From Leptomonas pyrrhocoris (Eukaryota > Euglenozoa > Kinetoplastea > Trypanosomatida > Trypanosomatidae): a stretch of DNA of 64,000 bases. Within the stretch, counting starts at the first letter, position 1. Every line of letters begins with the position of its first letter. This document shows, in pieces, positions 1 through 8,947 of this stretch. The stretch lies in the NCBI RefSeq assembly GCF_001293395.1, contig NW_015438359.1, forward strand, positions 620,001 to 684,000, in the 5' to 3' direction. The notes under the pieces were generated by a model. That model did not search any database, was not told the DNA's origin, and worked only from the letters and a program-made list of their open reading frames with translations. Made by a program: the position numbers and the translations under genes.

Positions 1-301
1 AGGTGGAGTTGCACTCCAGCAAAGCGGAAACCCCCGACAGCACGCCGCTTCTTAAGCAGAAGGAGAAGAAAAAGACGTTCATTAATGACGGCGTGGGCGA
101 ACAGGGAGGAAGGAGACGCACCACGCGCGAGCACAGTGTGCCCACCTCGATCAGGAAAATAACTAGAATGTTTGCAGTTATTGCTGCTTCAATGAAAACA
201 AGGCAAATACGTAGCACAAAAAAGTAGAGAACAAAGTATACATATGCTTGAAGGAGCGATTTGCAAGCAGTGTGATGAAGTGGGTGCACGGGCTGCCCTC
301 G
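1..301. other. Gene-free left edge, probably 3' UTR of the first DHHC gene
   Basis: No convincing coding frame on either strand. The stretch lies downstream, in the transcribed minus direction, of the DHHC gene ending at 302, so it is most simply that gene's 3' UTR. Nothing else is recognised. Confidence 0.4.
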
Positions 302-2026
302 TCACACCGCCTCAACGACAGCACGGCTACCTCGATTCCCACATGGCTTGCACCAGCCACCTTGAGGGGAAATCGGTAACAAGTACTCCCAGCAGTGCTT
401 CGGCTTTCCAAAGAGCAGCTCAATGCGCTGCGCACGCCGCTCGGCCTGTGTGGGTGCGGCATCCGTGGAACTCGCCATCTGCATCGGAAGGCCTAATTTC
501 CGCGGAGGAGACCTGTTGCACCCCGGGCATGGCAGACAGACCAACACTAGCTGCACTGCCTGGGTCACCGCCCCCACGCACGTGCGCAGAGTCGAAAAGC
601 AGCCCTTGAGAAGCGCACAACGGGTGCGGACCGGTCGCGGTGCCGCGGAAATCCTAGCAAGGAAACGCTCGAAGGATAGCTGGTTCATGCGGTCCAACGT
701 GCTTATGCCGTGCCACAGTAGAAGCACATGTTGCACCAAGAGATACGCGACACAGACGCCGATGGCAGTCATGCCGGCTGGCACCCACCACCGCCATTCG
801 ATTGACCACCCCAACTCTGGGTCAAGACTAAACTCGGCTTCCCACCCTGCGCACACCGCACTTCCTGCGTAGGCGAATATAAACAGGCCGGAGTTCACCG
901 TCCCACACAGAGTCGAGTAGAAGAGACACAGGAAGAAGAATTTGTAGTTGCGCCGGCCGACGCAGTTGTTGAGGAATATGCAGTGATGGTCCATGTTGTC
1001 GACGCAGCGCCGACACCTGCTGCAGTGATGGCTGCCATCCGGCTTGTACTGACGGCAGATCCCACAGAAGCGAAGCGAACCGTCAGCCTCGTACTCGTAC
1101 ACGGTGTTGGGGTTCAGTCCAACGGTTTCCACCGTGGGGGGGATACATTGCCGCCCGTACGGCGCAGCAGGATCAACCACCTCCACTGACCGATCTACGG
1201 CGGCTGCGCTGGAGTTGGTGGTGCCGGTTGAGGTGACTTGAGAGAGCGATGCTGGAGTGGGTGGATGTGCTGTGCGTAACTGAAGCGTCGCTGATGGCGA
1301 CGGTCGGACTTGTCCATCCATGTCGTCGCCTTCTCCCGTAAATCCGTCCGGAGGAAGACCTGGTTTGCTCCTCTCAGAAGAGTCAGGAGGGTCACTCAAC
1401 GCAGGGTCGGGTCTGTTCAACAAAGTAGTTTGCCGCTCACTGCGATGCGGAGACACCGCCGCAAACTTGGAAAGCGCTGTGTGCGACAAAAGCATCGATT
1501 CATCTTCGCTCATTCCAATCCACTGCATCTGCAGCTGAAGCAGCTGCCGTGTCTGAGCCGCTTTCTGCTGTGCATATGCCTCCTGCTCACCTATCCACGC
1601 CTGCTGACGGACCCAACTTTCATGCAAACTCCGCTGTCGCGCCGCGTCGGCCCTCGGCGGCGACAGCCATGGCTCAGGCGATACGTGGCCCGCGGAAGTG
1701 AAGACGGCGCGGAGAAAGGACACAAACATCAGGGCAAAGAACGTGTCTCCCACGCAGAGGGCGGCAATTGAGAAGCGCCTCGTGGCAGGGTAGTTGAGCC
1801 AGAATATCTCCGCTTGAAGGGCGTTAAACTCCTCATAAACCTTCGGCATAAGCGAGTTTGTATCCGCGGCGTCGCGCAGTAGATCGATAAAAAGGTTGTT
1901 GTAACCAACAGCTAGGGTGACAGCGGACGCGAAAATGAGCAGCGGCAAGTAGTAGGCTACAAGCAGGCAGAGCAGCCTCCATACTTTGCGCGCCCAGAGC
2001 CGCGGATGGAGCTTAGGGATGTCCAT
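302..2026 (-). CDS. DHHC-type palmitoyltransferase, paralogue 1 (574 aa)
   Basis: Probable protein S-acyltransferase of the zinc-finger DHHC family, an integral membrane enzyme that transfers palmitate to cysteines of target proteins. Hydrophobic segments lie near residues 14-42 and 83-108, followed by a long polar Ser/Pro-rich loop (about 130-310). The cysteine-rich domain then carries CGIC, HHCSRCRRC and the catalytic DHHC at residues 346-349, and two more membrane spans follow near 365-392 and 410-440. The residues after the catalytic motif are IFLNNCVG, so the usual DHHCPW/F proline is isoleucine. The post-TM4 TTxE motif appears as STLD. The start at 2026 is chosen because TM1 follows immediately. 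The C-terminus is Cys-rich. It is the last of three tandem DHHC genes. The family call is firm; its substrate and membrane cannot be told from sequence. Confidence 0.9.
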   Translation of the reverse strand: MDIPKLHPRLWARKVWRLLCLLVAYYLPLLIFASAVTLAVGYNNLFIDLLRDAADTNSLMPKVYEEFNALQAEIFWLNYPATRRFSIAALCVGDTFFALMFVSFLRAVFTSAGHVSPEPWLSPPRADAARQRSLHESWVRQQAWIGEQEAYAQQKAAQTRQLLQLQMQWIGMSEDESMLLSHTALSKFAAVSPHRSERQTTLLNRPDPALSDPPDSSERSKPGLPPDGFTGEGDDMDGQVRPSPSATLQLRTAHPPTPASLSQVTSTGTTNSSAAAVDRSVEVVDPAAPYGRQCIPPTVETVGLNPNTVYEYEADGSLRFCGICRQYKPDGSHHCSRCRRCVDNMDHHCIFLNNCVGRRNYKFFFLCLFYSTLCGTVNSGLFIFAYAGSAVCAGWEAEFSLDPELGWSIEWRWWVPAGMTAIGVCVAYLLVQHVLLLWHGISTLDRMNQLSFERFLARISAAPRPVRTRCALLKGCFSTLRTCVGAVTQAVQLVLVCLPCPGCNRSPPRKLGLPMQMASSTDAAPTQAERRAQRIELLFGKPKHCWEYLLPISPQGGWCKPCGNRGSRAVVEAV

Positions 2027-3233
2027 TATGAGAATGCAGGACGAAAGAAAGACACAAACAGATCCGGAAAGAAGTCGATGCTGCTTCTTTGAAGAACATA
2101 TATATGCTGAGAGCAGCGATGTGCCTATTTGTGTACCTGAGTAAATATTTACATATCCAACTACTTAGAAGCAATGCAAAAGACGCGGGCGACGACTCTT
2201 CTCTATCGTCGGCTACTTTTCTCTTGTTGAGGAGAAGGCACACAGCTCGATACTTATCCAAAAAGTGAACGGCAGCTCTGTTGAAGCTGCGGAAATGAAG
2301 AAGGAAAACGAGAACGAGAACGCTAGCAGAAACCCCTGGTAAGGAGGAAGACACTGAAACTGTGATACTTGCCGAAGGCTATTTGGAAGAAGAAGTCTCC
2401 CTTAACGAGAAGCGTGGCGACTTCAACAGTACTTTTCTTTTTTCAAGATAAGGTATTGGGAGAGAGGTACAACAGAGGAAGAGCGAAGTAACAGCGATGC
2501 AACAACAAAAAAAGAGAGGCACTTTTCAATCACCTGCGGCAACAACGCTCAGCACCACCCGCATTTAACGCGAAAGCTCGTAGAGCGGTTGGTGCCGTGT
2601 ACGCTTCGTTTGCACGTTGAGTTCGCCGTTGTCGCATTTCATGCTGCCCCTCCGTGCTTTACAGAAGAGTCGCAGATAACATAGTCAGTTCTTTTACTAT
2701 TATTGCTAGTGACCCCTTCTGCTTCTTCCATGGGGAATCCTTGCGACTGTTAATGGTGATCTACAAGAAAATGGGAACCCGAGAGGCGAGGAATAATAAT
2801 AAAAGCAAAGGATAGAGTGAGCAGCAGCGGAAGCTCGTTTAACATATACAAGATAAAATGTCGAGCACAGCGCGTACGGAACGACACATGAAGGGTGGGG
2901 GGATCCATAGCAGGCAAGGAATATAAAAATAAATAATGAGCTGTAGCACCACAACGCCTCTTCTCCATGCAGAGAGGAAAAGTTCAACTGTTGACCTAAA
3001 CATCAGCGAATTTGGCGAGCAGCCGGAGATTCAAAAGTAAAAGAGAACCGTAAAAGAGTAGAAGCCTTTGACACATTGGATTAGTGATACAACTTCCACA
3101 GCAATAACTCTTCTTCTACCACTGCACAGCACCTCAGTTGTCTAAACGACAGGCGAGACGGCGTAAGCACACACACACACACACACACAGATACACACAT
3201 GTACGCATTATCACCTGCAGAAGCTGCCTCCCG
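2027..3233. other. Intergenic region between DHHC genes 1 and 2
   Basis: AT-rich and purine-rich on the plus strand, so pyrimidine-rich in the transcript. Minus-strand open frames here (for example 2013-2354 and 2706-2987) are Phe/Leu/Ser-rich, as expected from translated pyrimidine tracts, and are not credible genes. It probably holds the 3' UTR of the middle DHHC gene and the 5' UTR and splice acceptor of the first. A CA microsatellite lies at 3168-3189. Confidence 0.5.
3168..3189. repeat. (CA)n microsatellite
   Basis: Eleven uninterrupted CA units, with further short CA runs to about 3200. It lies about 45 bases beyond the stop codon of the middle DHHC gene and is therefore probably transcribed in its 3' UTR as a GU repeat. 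Confidence 0.9.
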
Positions 3234-4751
3234 CTACACATTTCCCGACACGGTATCATCTGCCCTGTCGTCCGTGCGCACCGGTGACGGCAGATACCGT
3301 CGCCACCACGGCGACTCGTTGCCCAACAAAGCCCGGTAATGCCGCTCCACTCGTATCGCTTTCTGCCGCTTCAGCTCCTCCTTCTCCGCCGCCGATCGCT
3401 TTGGGCGTGTGAACGCCTGCCGCCATCCCTGGAAGGTGTCGTCGCCGCGTGCGATGCTGTCGAGCGTGCTTTCGCCCCTGCACAGCAGCACGCGGTGCTG
3501 AACGTAGAATAAGAGGAGGGAGAGGCCGAGTACCACGTCCACGGCCGGCACCGCCGCCCAACCAATCTTCGACATCATCTCGTCTCTGTCCACCGCAAAC
3601 AGCGTCACCGCCATCAACGCACCCCCCAGTGTGGCGCCCACGCCGCTGTACAGCAGAAAGACGACAAACAGCTTATAGTTGTTGCGGCCAACACAGTTGT
3701 TCACGAACGGGCAGTGATGATCGAAGTTGAAGACGCACCTCTCACACATCCGGCAGTGATGGGCGTCGTCGGGCTTGAACTGATGGCAGGCGTAACAGTA
3801 GCGCAGAGACCCGTTCGGGTGGACCTGATGAACGGTGTACGGGTTCAGTAAAGGTGCTGAAGGGGGCGCCGCCGCTGCCGTTGCAGGGGCGAGGCGCAGT
3901 GAAAGGCGTGGCGTCGAGTAGGGGCTGTGACTGCCGGATTGCGCACCTGCCGGAGAGACAGCAGCGCCACCAGTCACCACTGCTCCCTCTGCCAGCTTCG
4001 TCGCGTCATCGTGGTTCTGCCGCGGCCGCTCTCGGGGGCCGCCGTTGCCACTGTCGTCGCTGTCATTGAAGAGGACGGCCGCAACAACAGCGGCACCGCC
4101 GGCGTCACTCGTCGCCTTGCGGGGGGCTGCGTCCTCGCCGTCTTGCAGCGGGTTTGCCGAGGTGGTCGGTGCTGCGCGTGCTGGGAGTTGTGGCGGAGGA
4201 CCCGGTGGTGGCGTCGGGTAGCTGGACGGGTCGGTGCGATCACCGGAGTGGTTTGGTGAGCGTCGTGACAGGGAGGGCGCCAGTTGCTGCTGCTGCTGCG
4301 GCGGCGGGGTGTGTGCCGGGCCGCCTGGCTGGGGCGGCTGCGAAGCCCCAGGTCCTTCCCCACCGCCGCCCCCAGCCGGAAAGCGCGCCTGCCCTCTGCC
4401 TTGGTCCCTTTGGGGCAGCGGCGGCCCGCCGTACGCCGGTGGATACTGCCACGTCTCGTGCGGTACAAAGCCCGGTGGGGTGAAAATGATGGCGTAGTAG
4501 GACCAGCACACGACAACCCCGATCACGGTGGTAAAAAGAAATACAATGAGGCAGACAATAACGCACCACGCGCTGTGCGGATTGCGTGCGATGAGGATGA
4601 TGCTGTACACGTCGCTGGCAACGACGAGGCCCGCGATGAGGAAGCCGATCACGGCGGGCGTGGTGTAGCCGCAGCACATCATGCACCCCTCCGCACACCC
4701 TCTCGTCGCCGCAGGGTGCGAGTGCTTGTTCAGGCACCGACACTCCGTCAT
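3234..4751 (-). CDS. DHHC-type palmitoyltransferase, paralogue 2 with long Pro/Gly-rich loop (505 aa)
   Basis: Probable protein S-acyltransferase. Two hydrophobic segments near residues 30-52 and 60-88 are followed by a polar loop of about 200 residues, rich in Pro, Gly, Gln and Ala (about 95-300). The cysteine-rich domain carries [13 protein letters not shown] and DHHC at residues 344-347, followed by PFVNNCVG. Two further hydrophobic segments follow (about 360-385 and 400-422). The TTxE position reads STLD. The N-terminus is Cys/His-rich before TM1. Most family members have only a short TM2-CRD loop, so the low-complexity insertion is notable. A good splice acceptor sits 33 bases upstream of the ATG (4784-4785), which supports the start at 4751. 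Middle member of the tandem triplet. Substrate unknown. Confidence 0.9.
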   Translation of the reverse strand: MTECRCLNKHSHPAATRGCAEGCMMCCGYTTPAVIGFLIAGLVVASDVYSIILIARNPHSAWCVIVCLIVFLFTTVIGVVVCWSYYAIIFTPPGFVPHETWQYPPAYGGPPLPQRDQGRGQARFPAGGGGGEGPGASQPPQPGGPAHTPPPQQQQQLAPSLSRRSPNHSGDRTDPSSYPTPPPGPPPQLPARAAPTTSANPLQDGEDAAPRKATSDAGGAAVVAAVLFNDSDDSGNGGPRERPRQNHDDATKLAEGAVVTGGAAVSPAGAQSGSHSPYSTPRLSLRLAPATAAAAPPSAPLLNPYTVHQVHPNGSLRYCYACHQFKPDDAHHCRMCERCVFNFDHHCPFVNNCVGRNNYKLFVVFLLYSGVGATLGGALMAVTLFAVDRDEMMSKIGWAAVPAVDVVLGLSLLLFYVQHRVLLCRGESTLDSIARGDDTFQGWRQAFTRPKRSAAEKEELKRQKAIRVERHYRALLGNESPWWRRYLPSPVRTDDRADDTVSGNV

Positions 4752-4783
4752 GGTGAGCGAAAACTACAAGACGCCAAAGCAAA

Positions 4784-4810
4784 CTGAAACAAAAAAGGAA
4801 AGAAAAGGAA
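4784..4810 (-). promoter_or_regulatory. Putative trans-splice acceptor and pyrimidine tract for DHHC gene 2
   Basis: Read on the minus strand, a T/C-rich run of about 24 bases ends in TTTCAG, the AG corresponding to plus-strand 4784-4785. This is the first AG after the tract and lies 33 bases upstream of the ATG at 4751, a plausible short 5' UTR for spliced-leader addition. Confidence 0.5.
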
Positions 4811-5110
4811 CGTAGGTGCGTACGCGGGTTCGTATATCTACGGCGTGTTCCTGCTGTGTTTGTTGTTGAGGCGCCGTACAAAGCCAGCTGCTTAAAGGAG
4901 GGCTTCTTCTGTTAACGGTGGTGCAGAGCGACACAAACAGCTCGCCCTCCTCTCACCCCACAAAGCAGAAAAGAGATTAGAGAGAGCACAAGATGAAGAA
5001 CTTGAATGAAAACAAAAGAAAAAAAAATTGTTGAACTCAACCAAAATCAAAACCTGAATACCGCTCGCAGAAAGCGCCGTACATTCCTCGCCTACACTGC
5101 TGGGTCATGG

Positions 5111-5134
5111 CTTATTATTATCATTATTATTATT
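5111..5134. repeat. (TTA)n short tandem repeat
   Basis: Repeats of TTA/ATT with one imperfect unit. Similar short AAT/TTA runs occur in other gaps of the window (28074-28091, 29845-29858, 48666-48688). Simple-sequence repeat; no function inferred. Confidence 0.7.
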
Positions 5135-5716
5135 GTCACTTGCACCGCTCCTCCGAAGACGCACTGGAAGAATGGAGTGGGTCAGCCAAGCAGCGAGAAC
5201 AGCTAGCATTTCATCAGCAGCACATGCCTTCCGGTTTTTCACAACACGTGCCATTGCGGTTAACGACGGACAGAAAGGAGGTGTTGTTTTCAGCCTCCGA
5301 GTAGTGCAGTTCGTCACGGGGTGCAGCTTCGACTGCTGCTCATTTCCGTTGTTGTGGCTGGAGGTCTTCGTAGGAATAGTGACGGCTATGAAGCGGAGCC
5401 TTTTTTTGGCTGATGCACACGCCTTTGAAGAGGACACACGCTGTGTCGCACCACATGTGCAATCACGTCTTGTGGACATCAACGCAAACAACAACAAAAA
5501 AGGGGACAGCAACAGCAATAATAATAAATAAAAGTGAGGTGAGCAATTTATGTTCAAAGACGACACCATCACGCGAAATCAGCGGAAAAACACCCTCCAA
5601 CCGTGCAGCTGCCCGACACGCCATGTAGACGCAAACAGATAGAGAGAGAAAGAAATCGTGATGGTGCCGCCGTGTTGCGTCCCGAGCAGCGATGCTGACA
5701 CCACATACCATCGCCA

Positions 5717-6769
5717 CTACACCAGGCTCACTATGTACTCATCGACAGAGCCGCCGAAGCGCTTGGCGTAACCGGGCGGCGCACGACGGACGTCGTGGTC
5801 CGGCTTAAAAGGCAAAAGCATGCGACTCCACCGCTGATCCGCACCAAAGAGGTCAAACATGTAAAACAGTCGGTCCTCCGCGGCGCGCTTGCGCTGCTGC
5901 TCTAGCTCATCCGCCTGCTTCTTCGACGCAATCATGCGGGAGACAGAGGTCTGCCCTTGGTAGGCCATGCACACGAAATGCATGGCGAACGCGAGGAAGC
6001 AGAGGCCCATTGCGGTGGAGAAGACCATGGAGAGGATCACAATGAGGCTCGAGAAGATCTTCTCCTCCGTCATGGCCTGCCCGAAGAAGTCGGGGAAGTG
6101 AAATACGCAGCTGTACAACGTGGAGAGGACGATGTGGAATGCACCGACCGGGATGTAGCCGACGAAGAGCAGAAAGTACTTGCAGTTGCCACGGCCCACA
6201 CAGTTGTTGATCCACGGGCAGTGGTGGTCCATACGGTAGACGCAGCGGTGACACATGTGGCAGTGGTGGGCCTGATCGGGCTTGAACTGACGACACGCAC
6301 CGCAGTAGCGCAGCTTACCCGTGCGGTCGAGATCGAACACCTCGTACGGGTTCTCGCTCACGGCGCGGCCCTGATACACGGGTGCCTCGGCCCATGGCTC
6401 GTGCGGCACAAAGTCAGGCGGCGTAAAGATTGCCCAGTAGAGGTTGCCATACACCATAATCTCTGCAAAGACCATTATCACGATGGAGTAGTAGTAATAG
6501 AAAATAGACGCGTTGCCCACCACGCAGGCCGCATGGAGCATCGGCAGGAAGCACAGGTGGAAGGGCAGCACGTTTAGCGCAATGAGCCCAACAGCAATAA
6601 GACACGGAATGTAGCCGGCAGAGAGCGCGCACCACCCGCAGAAGGTGCGTGGGCGCACGGTGTGCACAGAGCCGCCGCACATATCAAGAATTCCTTCAAA
6701 ATACTCGCCAATTACGAAAGGAAAGGCAGCGCTCTCGATGAGATGCAGCGCCGGCGCCAATGCTGCCAA
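5717..6769 (-). CDS. DHHC-type palmitoyltransferase, paralogue 3 (350 aa)
   Basis: Compact DHHC protein S-acyltransferase with the standard layout: hydrophobic segments near residues 45-75 and 85-110, a short loop, then CGAC, HHCHMCHRC and the catalytic DHHC at residues 181-184 followed by PWINNCVG, then two more spans near 195-225 and 240-270. The cytosolic TTxE position is degenerate (TSVS). It is the most canonical of the three neighbours around the active site. The start is uncertain: the first ATG gives 350 aa, but an in-frame ATG at 6682 (Met30) would still keep the whole catalytic core. The tail is basic then acidic with no lipid-anchor motif. First transcribed member of the tandem triplet; substrate unknown. 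Confidence 0.92.
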   Translation of the reverse strand: MAALAPALHLIESAAFPFVIGEYFEGILDMCGGSVHTVRPRTFCGWCALSAGYIPCLIAVGLIALNVLPFHLCFLPMLHAACVVGNASIFYYYYSIVIMVFAEIMVYGNLYWAIFTPPDFVPHEPWAEAPVYQGRAVSENPYEVFDLDRTGKLRYCGACRQFKPDQAHHCHMCHRCVYRMDHHCPWINNCVGRGNCKYFLLFVGYIPVGAFHIVLSTLYSCVFHFPDFFGQAMTEEKIFSSLIVILSMVFSTAMGLCFLAFAMHFVCMAYQGQTSVSRMIASKKQADELEQQRKRAAEDRLFYMFDLFGADQRWSRMLLPFKPDHDVRRAPPGYAKRFGGSVDEYIVSLV

Positions 6770-7847
6770 AAGCCTAAAACATGTACAGAAGAAAAGAGTC
6801 GGGCAAAGAAGCTGCGTGCGAAGCTCTCGAGAAGAAGAGAAAACGAGGAGCTAATTCAAAAAGTACTTGCGCTGGCGCAGCTGGGGCAGAACTGCGGGAG
6901 ACGCTGTCGCTCACCTGCTCTGCAACACCCACACGAAGTCAGCCTACAACAATTATTGATCCGCAAACCGGATGAGGTGAAGAAAACAAAGGAGAACACG
7001 CGCACAGGCCTTTCACACCGCCGCAGTTCGCCTCTACTGCGCCGTTGACGTTGCGCACAAGAAACTACGCTACAATACAGAGAGAGAGAGAGGAGGGGAT
7101 GCGCTGGAGGCTGTTATTATGAATTAGCAGTTCTCAGCTTCAAAGTGCGTTACTTCACGGCAGCAGCGCGGACAAAGGGGGGGGGGGGTGAGGGAAAGCA
7201 CCTGTGACAGAAAAGAAAAAAAAAGAAAAATAGTGGAGAGAAAGACGGAAGAAGGAGATTCAAAGTCAAAAGCGCCAGAACTACGTGGACGGATTCCGCC
7301 GTACTCCGTAAAGGCTGCGGCGGCCGTCACTGGGCCGCTGCCACCATCGCTGTTCCACCTGAGAACCGCAACAATTCAGCAGCAGGATTTCTTGGGCGCT
7401 TCCTCGAGGCAGCGCTGCGCTGACACGGTCCGCTCATCTTCACGCGAGTACTTGCAAAAACCTAGTCAGACCCTTTACACCACAACGAAGCGACACAGTT
7501 GAAATGGGATTTCTCGCAGACATCTGGAAATGCTGGCAAATGTGCTTTACCACAGCCTGCTCTCGCATGACGCTGCAGTGTGTGTACTTGATGTTTTCCT
7601 GTTGTTGTTGCACACAACGCGTGTGCAGCTAACTACTACAAAAATACAGAGAAAAAAAAAGAAAAAATGCGAGATAGGACAGATGTGTCGAAGAGACTCC
7701 GTCAGCTGTTACGCGTTGTTCGATGTGTGTCGTCCACGCGTCGCGTAAACTGATGACAGGCTCCATCACCAACACGTACCTCTCTCGCTTTCCTAGAACA
7801 CTTCGTAGCAATAAACTAAAACCTAAAATCCTCTTTCCTTTTCCATT
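6770..7847. other. Intergenic region between SDH2N and the DHHC cluster
   Basis: Purine-rich on the plus strand with a G9-10 run near 7181-7190. Plus-strand open frames (6662-7048, 7188-7502) run against all neighbouring genes and have Lys/Arg-rich composition from poly-purine, so they are treated as chance. Probably the SDH2N 3' UTR and the DHHC 5' UTR. Confidence 0.45.
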
Positions 7848-8591
7848 TCAGTTCGCCTTGGCTGCGTAGTTCTTCAGCGCACGCTCAATCAATTCCGTCA
7901 CTTTCGCTGCGTCCAGCGTCGTGCCCAGCTTCTCTACCCGCTCCAGCACCGACAGAACCTGCGTCACGTTGCCAGCATCCACGGCGGCATCGGCGATGCG
8001 CAGCAGGGCCGCAATTGTCGTCTCCGACTTCTGCGTCGAGGCCACCACCAGCTTCGCCTCATCCATCGCTCGCCCCTCCGCCGGACTCACGCCCGTCAGC
8101 GCACGAGCGATGCTGTTGTAGCGGTCTACGATGCCGTCTACCTGGCTACGGTGCAGATTTGCGTTGCGCACAAAAGGGCGGATGTACGCGTACTGCTGGA
8201 AGAAGTAGCGCAGGTCCACGACAAAATCCTTAATAACCGGGAAGTTTGGCAGCGGCCCGATCGTCGTGACGTGCTGGGCGAAGGTGATGCAGGCGAGCGA
8301 GTTGATACCGTTGATGTTCATCGCACAGCTGCCGCAGACACCCTCGCAGCAGGAGCTGCGGAAGGCTAAGGTGGGGTCCTGGTGGGCCTTCACGGCGATC
8401 AGGAGGTCCAGCACCATGTAGTCGTGGTGCTTGTCGTACTCGTAGCTCTCCACACGGGAGGAGTTCGTCTCTGGGTCGAAGCGGACGAGCTGAAGAACGG
8501 CCTTGCTGGTGTTCACCTCCGCAGCGGCGTCGGTGGCCGCCATACGACGCACCATCGTCTTGTAGGGGCGAGTGCCCACCTTGCGCAGCAT
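7848..8591 (-). CDS. SDH2N: Succinate dehydrogenase iron-sulfur subunit, N-terminal half (SDH2N, 247 aa)
   Basis: Ferredoxin-type [2Fe-2S] half of the iron-sulfur subunit of respiratory complex II, which passes electrons from FAD-bearing SDH1 to ubiquinone. The N-terminus is Arg/Lys-rich and lacks acidic residues for about 17 residues, as a mitochondrial presequence should. The cluster motif has cysteines at residues 81, 86, 89 and 101 (CCEGVCGSC then SLAC), where Cys82 replaces the usual Arg. After the 'GPLPNFPVIKDFVVD' stretch the protein continues into about 110 residues with no CxxCxxC [4Fe-4S]/[3Fe-4S] motifs. In trypanosomatids SDH2 is known to be split into SDH2N and SDH2C, and this matches SDH2N. 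The ATG at 8591 is preferred: starting at 8702 would put a His-Thr run encoded by the CA microsatellite before the presequence. Confidence 0.9.
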   Translation of the reverse strand: MLRKVGTRPYKTMVRRMAATDAAAEVNTSKAVLQLVRFDPETNSSRVESYEYDKHHDYMVLDLLIAVKAHQDPTLAFRSSCCEGVCGSCAMNINGINSLACITFAQHVTTIGPLPNFPVIKDFVVDLRYFFQQYAYIRPFVRNANLHRSQVDGIVDRYNSIARALTGVSPAEGRAMDEAKLVVASTQKSETTIAALLRIADAAVDAGNVTQVLSVLERVEKLGTTLDAAKVTELIERALKNYAAKAN

Positions 8592-8627
8592 CGTTGCAAC
8601 GGATATACGAACTTTGAATGGATGTTT

Positions 8628-8630
<3 letters not shown>

Positions 8631-8658
<28 letters not shown>
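8631..8658. repeat. (TG)n microsatellite in the SDH2N 5' leader
   Basis: Fourteen TG units on the plus strand, i.e. a CA repeat in the mRNA, ending 39 bases upstream of the preferred SDH2N ATG. If an upstream in-frame ATG were used it would encode alternating His-Thr. Confidence 0.9.
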
Positions 8659-8661
<3 letters not shown>

Positions 8662-8901
8662 ATGTGAGAGAGAGGGCGCCCTTGTGACGAGGAACAACAC
8701 AACAGAACAACGAGATGAATGAACCGGCACCTACGCAGATTCAGCTAGAAGAGTCTCTAATTCGCAGTAGGTATGAACGGTATTTGTATTATGATTCAGA
8801 AAGCTAACAACGCAGTGCGAGTTCGAATTGGACGCCTTTTTTGGCTTCTTTGATGTCAACTCGTCTGCCAGAAATCCGAGGCAAAAGGCCGGATCGAAGA
8901 C

Positions 8902-8924
8902 CTAAGTGTGGGAGAAAAAACAAG
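8902..8924 (-). promoter_or_regulatory. Putative trans-splice acceptor for SDH2N
   Basis: On the minus strand the run TTGTTTTTTCTCCCACACTT ends in AG (plus-strand 8902-8903), about 310 bases upstream of the SDH2N ATG. The tract is good and the AG is the first after it, but other acceptors nearer the gene cannot be excluded. Confidence 0.35.
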
Positions 8925-8926
8925 AA

Positions 8927-8947
8927 TATATATATATATATATATAT
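8927..8947. repeat. (TA)n microsatellite
   Basis: About ten uninterrupted TA units in the gap upstream of SDH2N. Comparable TA runs occur at 23827-23845 and 50613-50635. Confidence 0.85.

Larger units (their letters stand above)
4752..5716. other. Intergenic region between DHHC genes 2 and 3
   Basis: Contains the putative trans-splice acceptor of the middle DHHC gene and a TTA repeat at 5111-5134. The minus-strand frame 5105-5572 and plus-strand frames here lack recognisable domains, so I do not call a gene. Confidence 0.45.

Noticed and set aside
8592-8702. 37-codon extension of SDH2N from the first ATG
   Set aside because: It encodes a His-Thr run from the CA microsatellite ahead of a good presequence, so the internal ATG is a better start.
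8810-8840. GAGTTCGAATTGG, resembling a tRNA T-arm
   Set aside because: The flanking bases do not form the five-pair T stem, and no acceptor or anticodon stem can be drawn around it.
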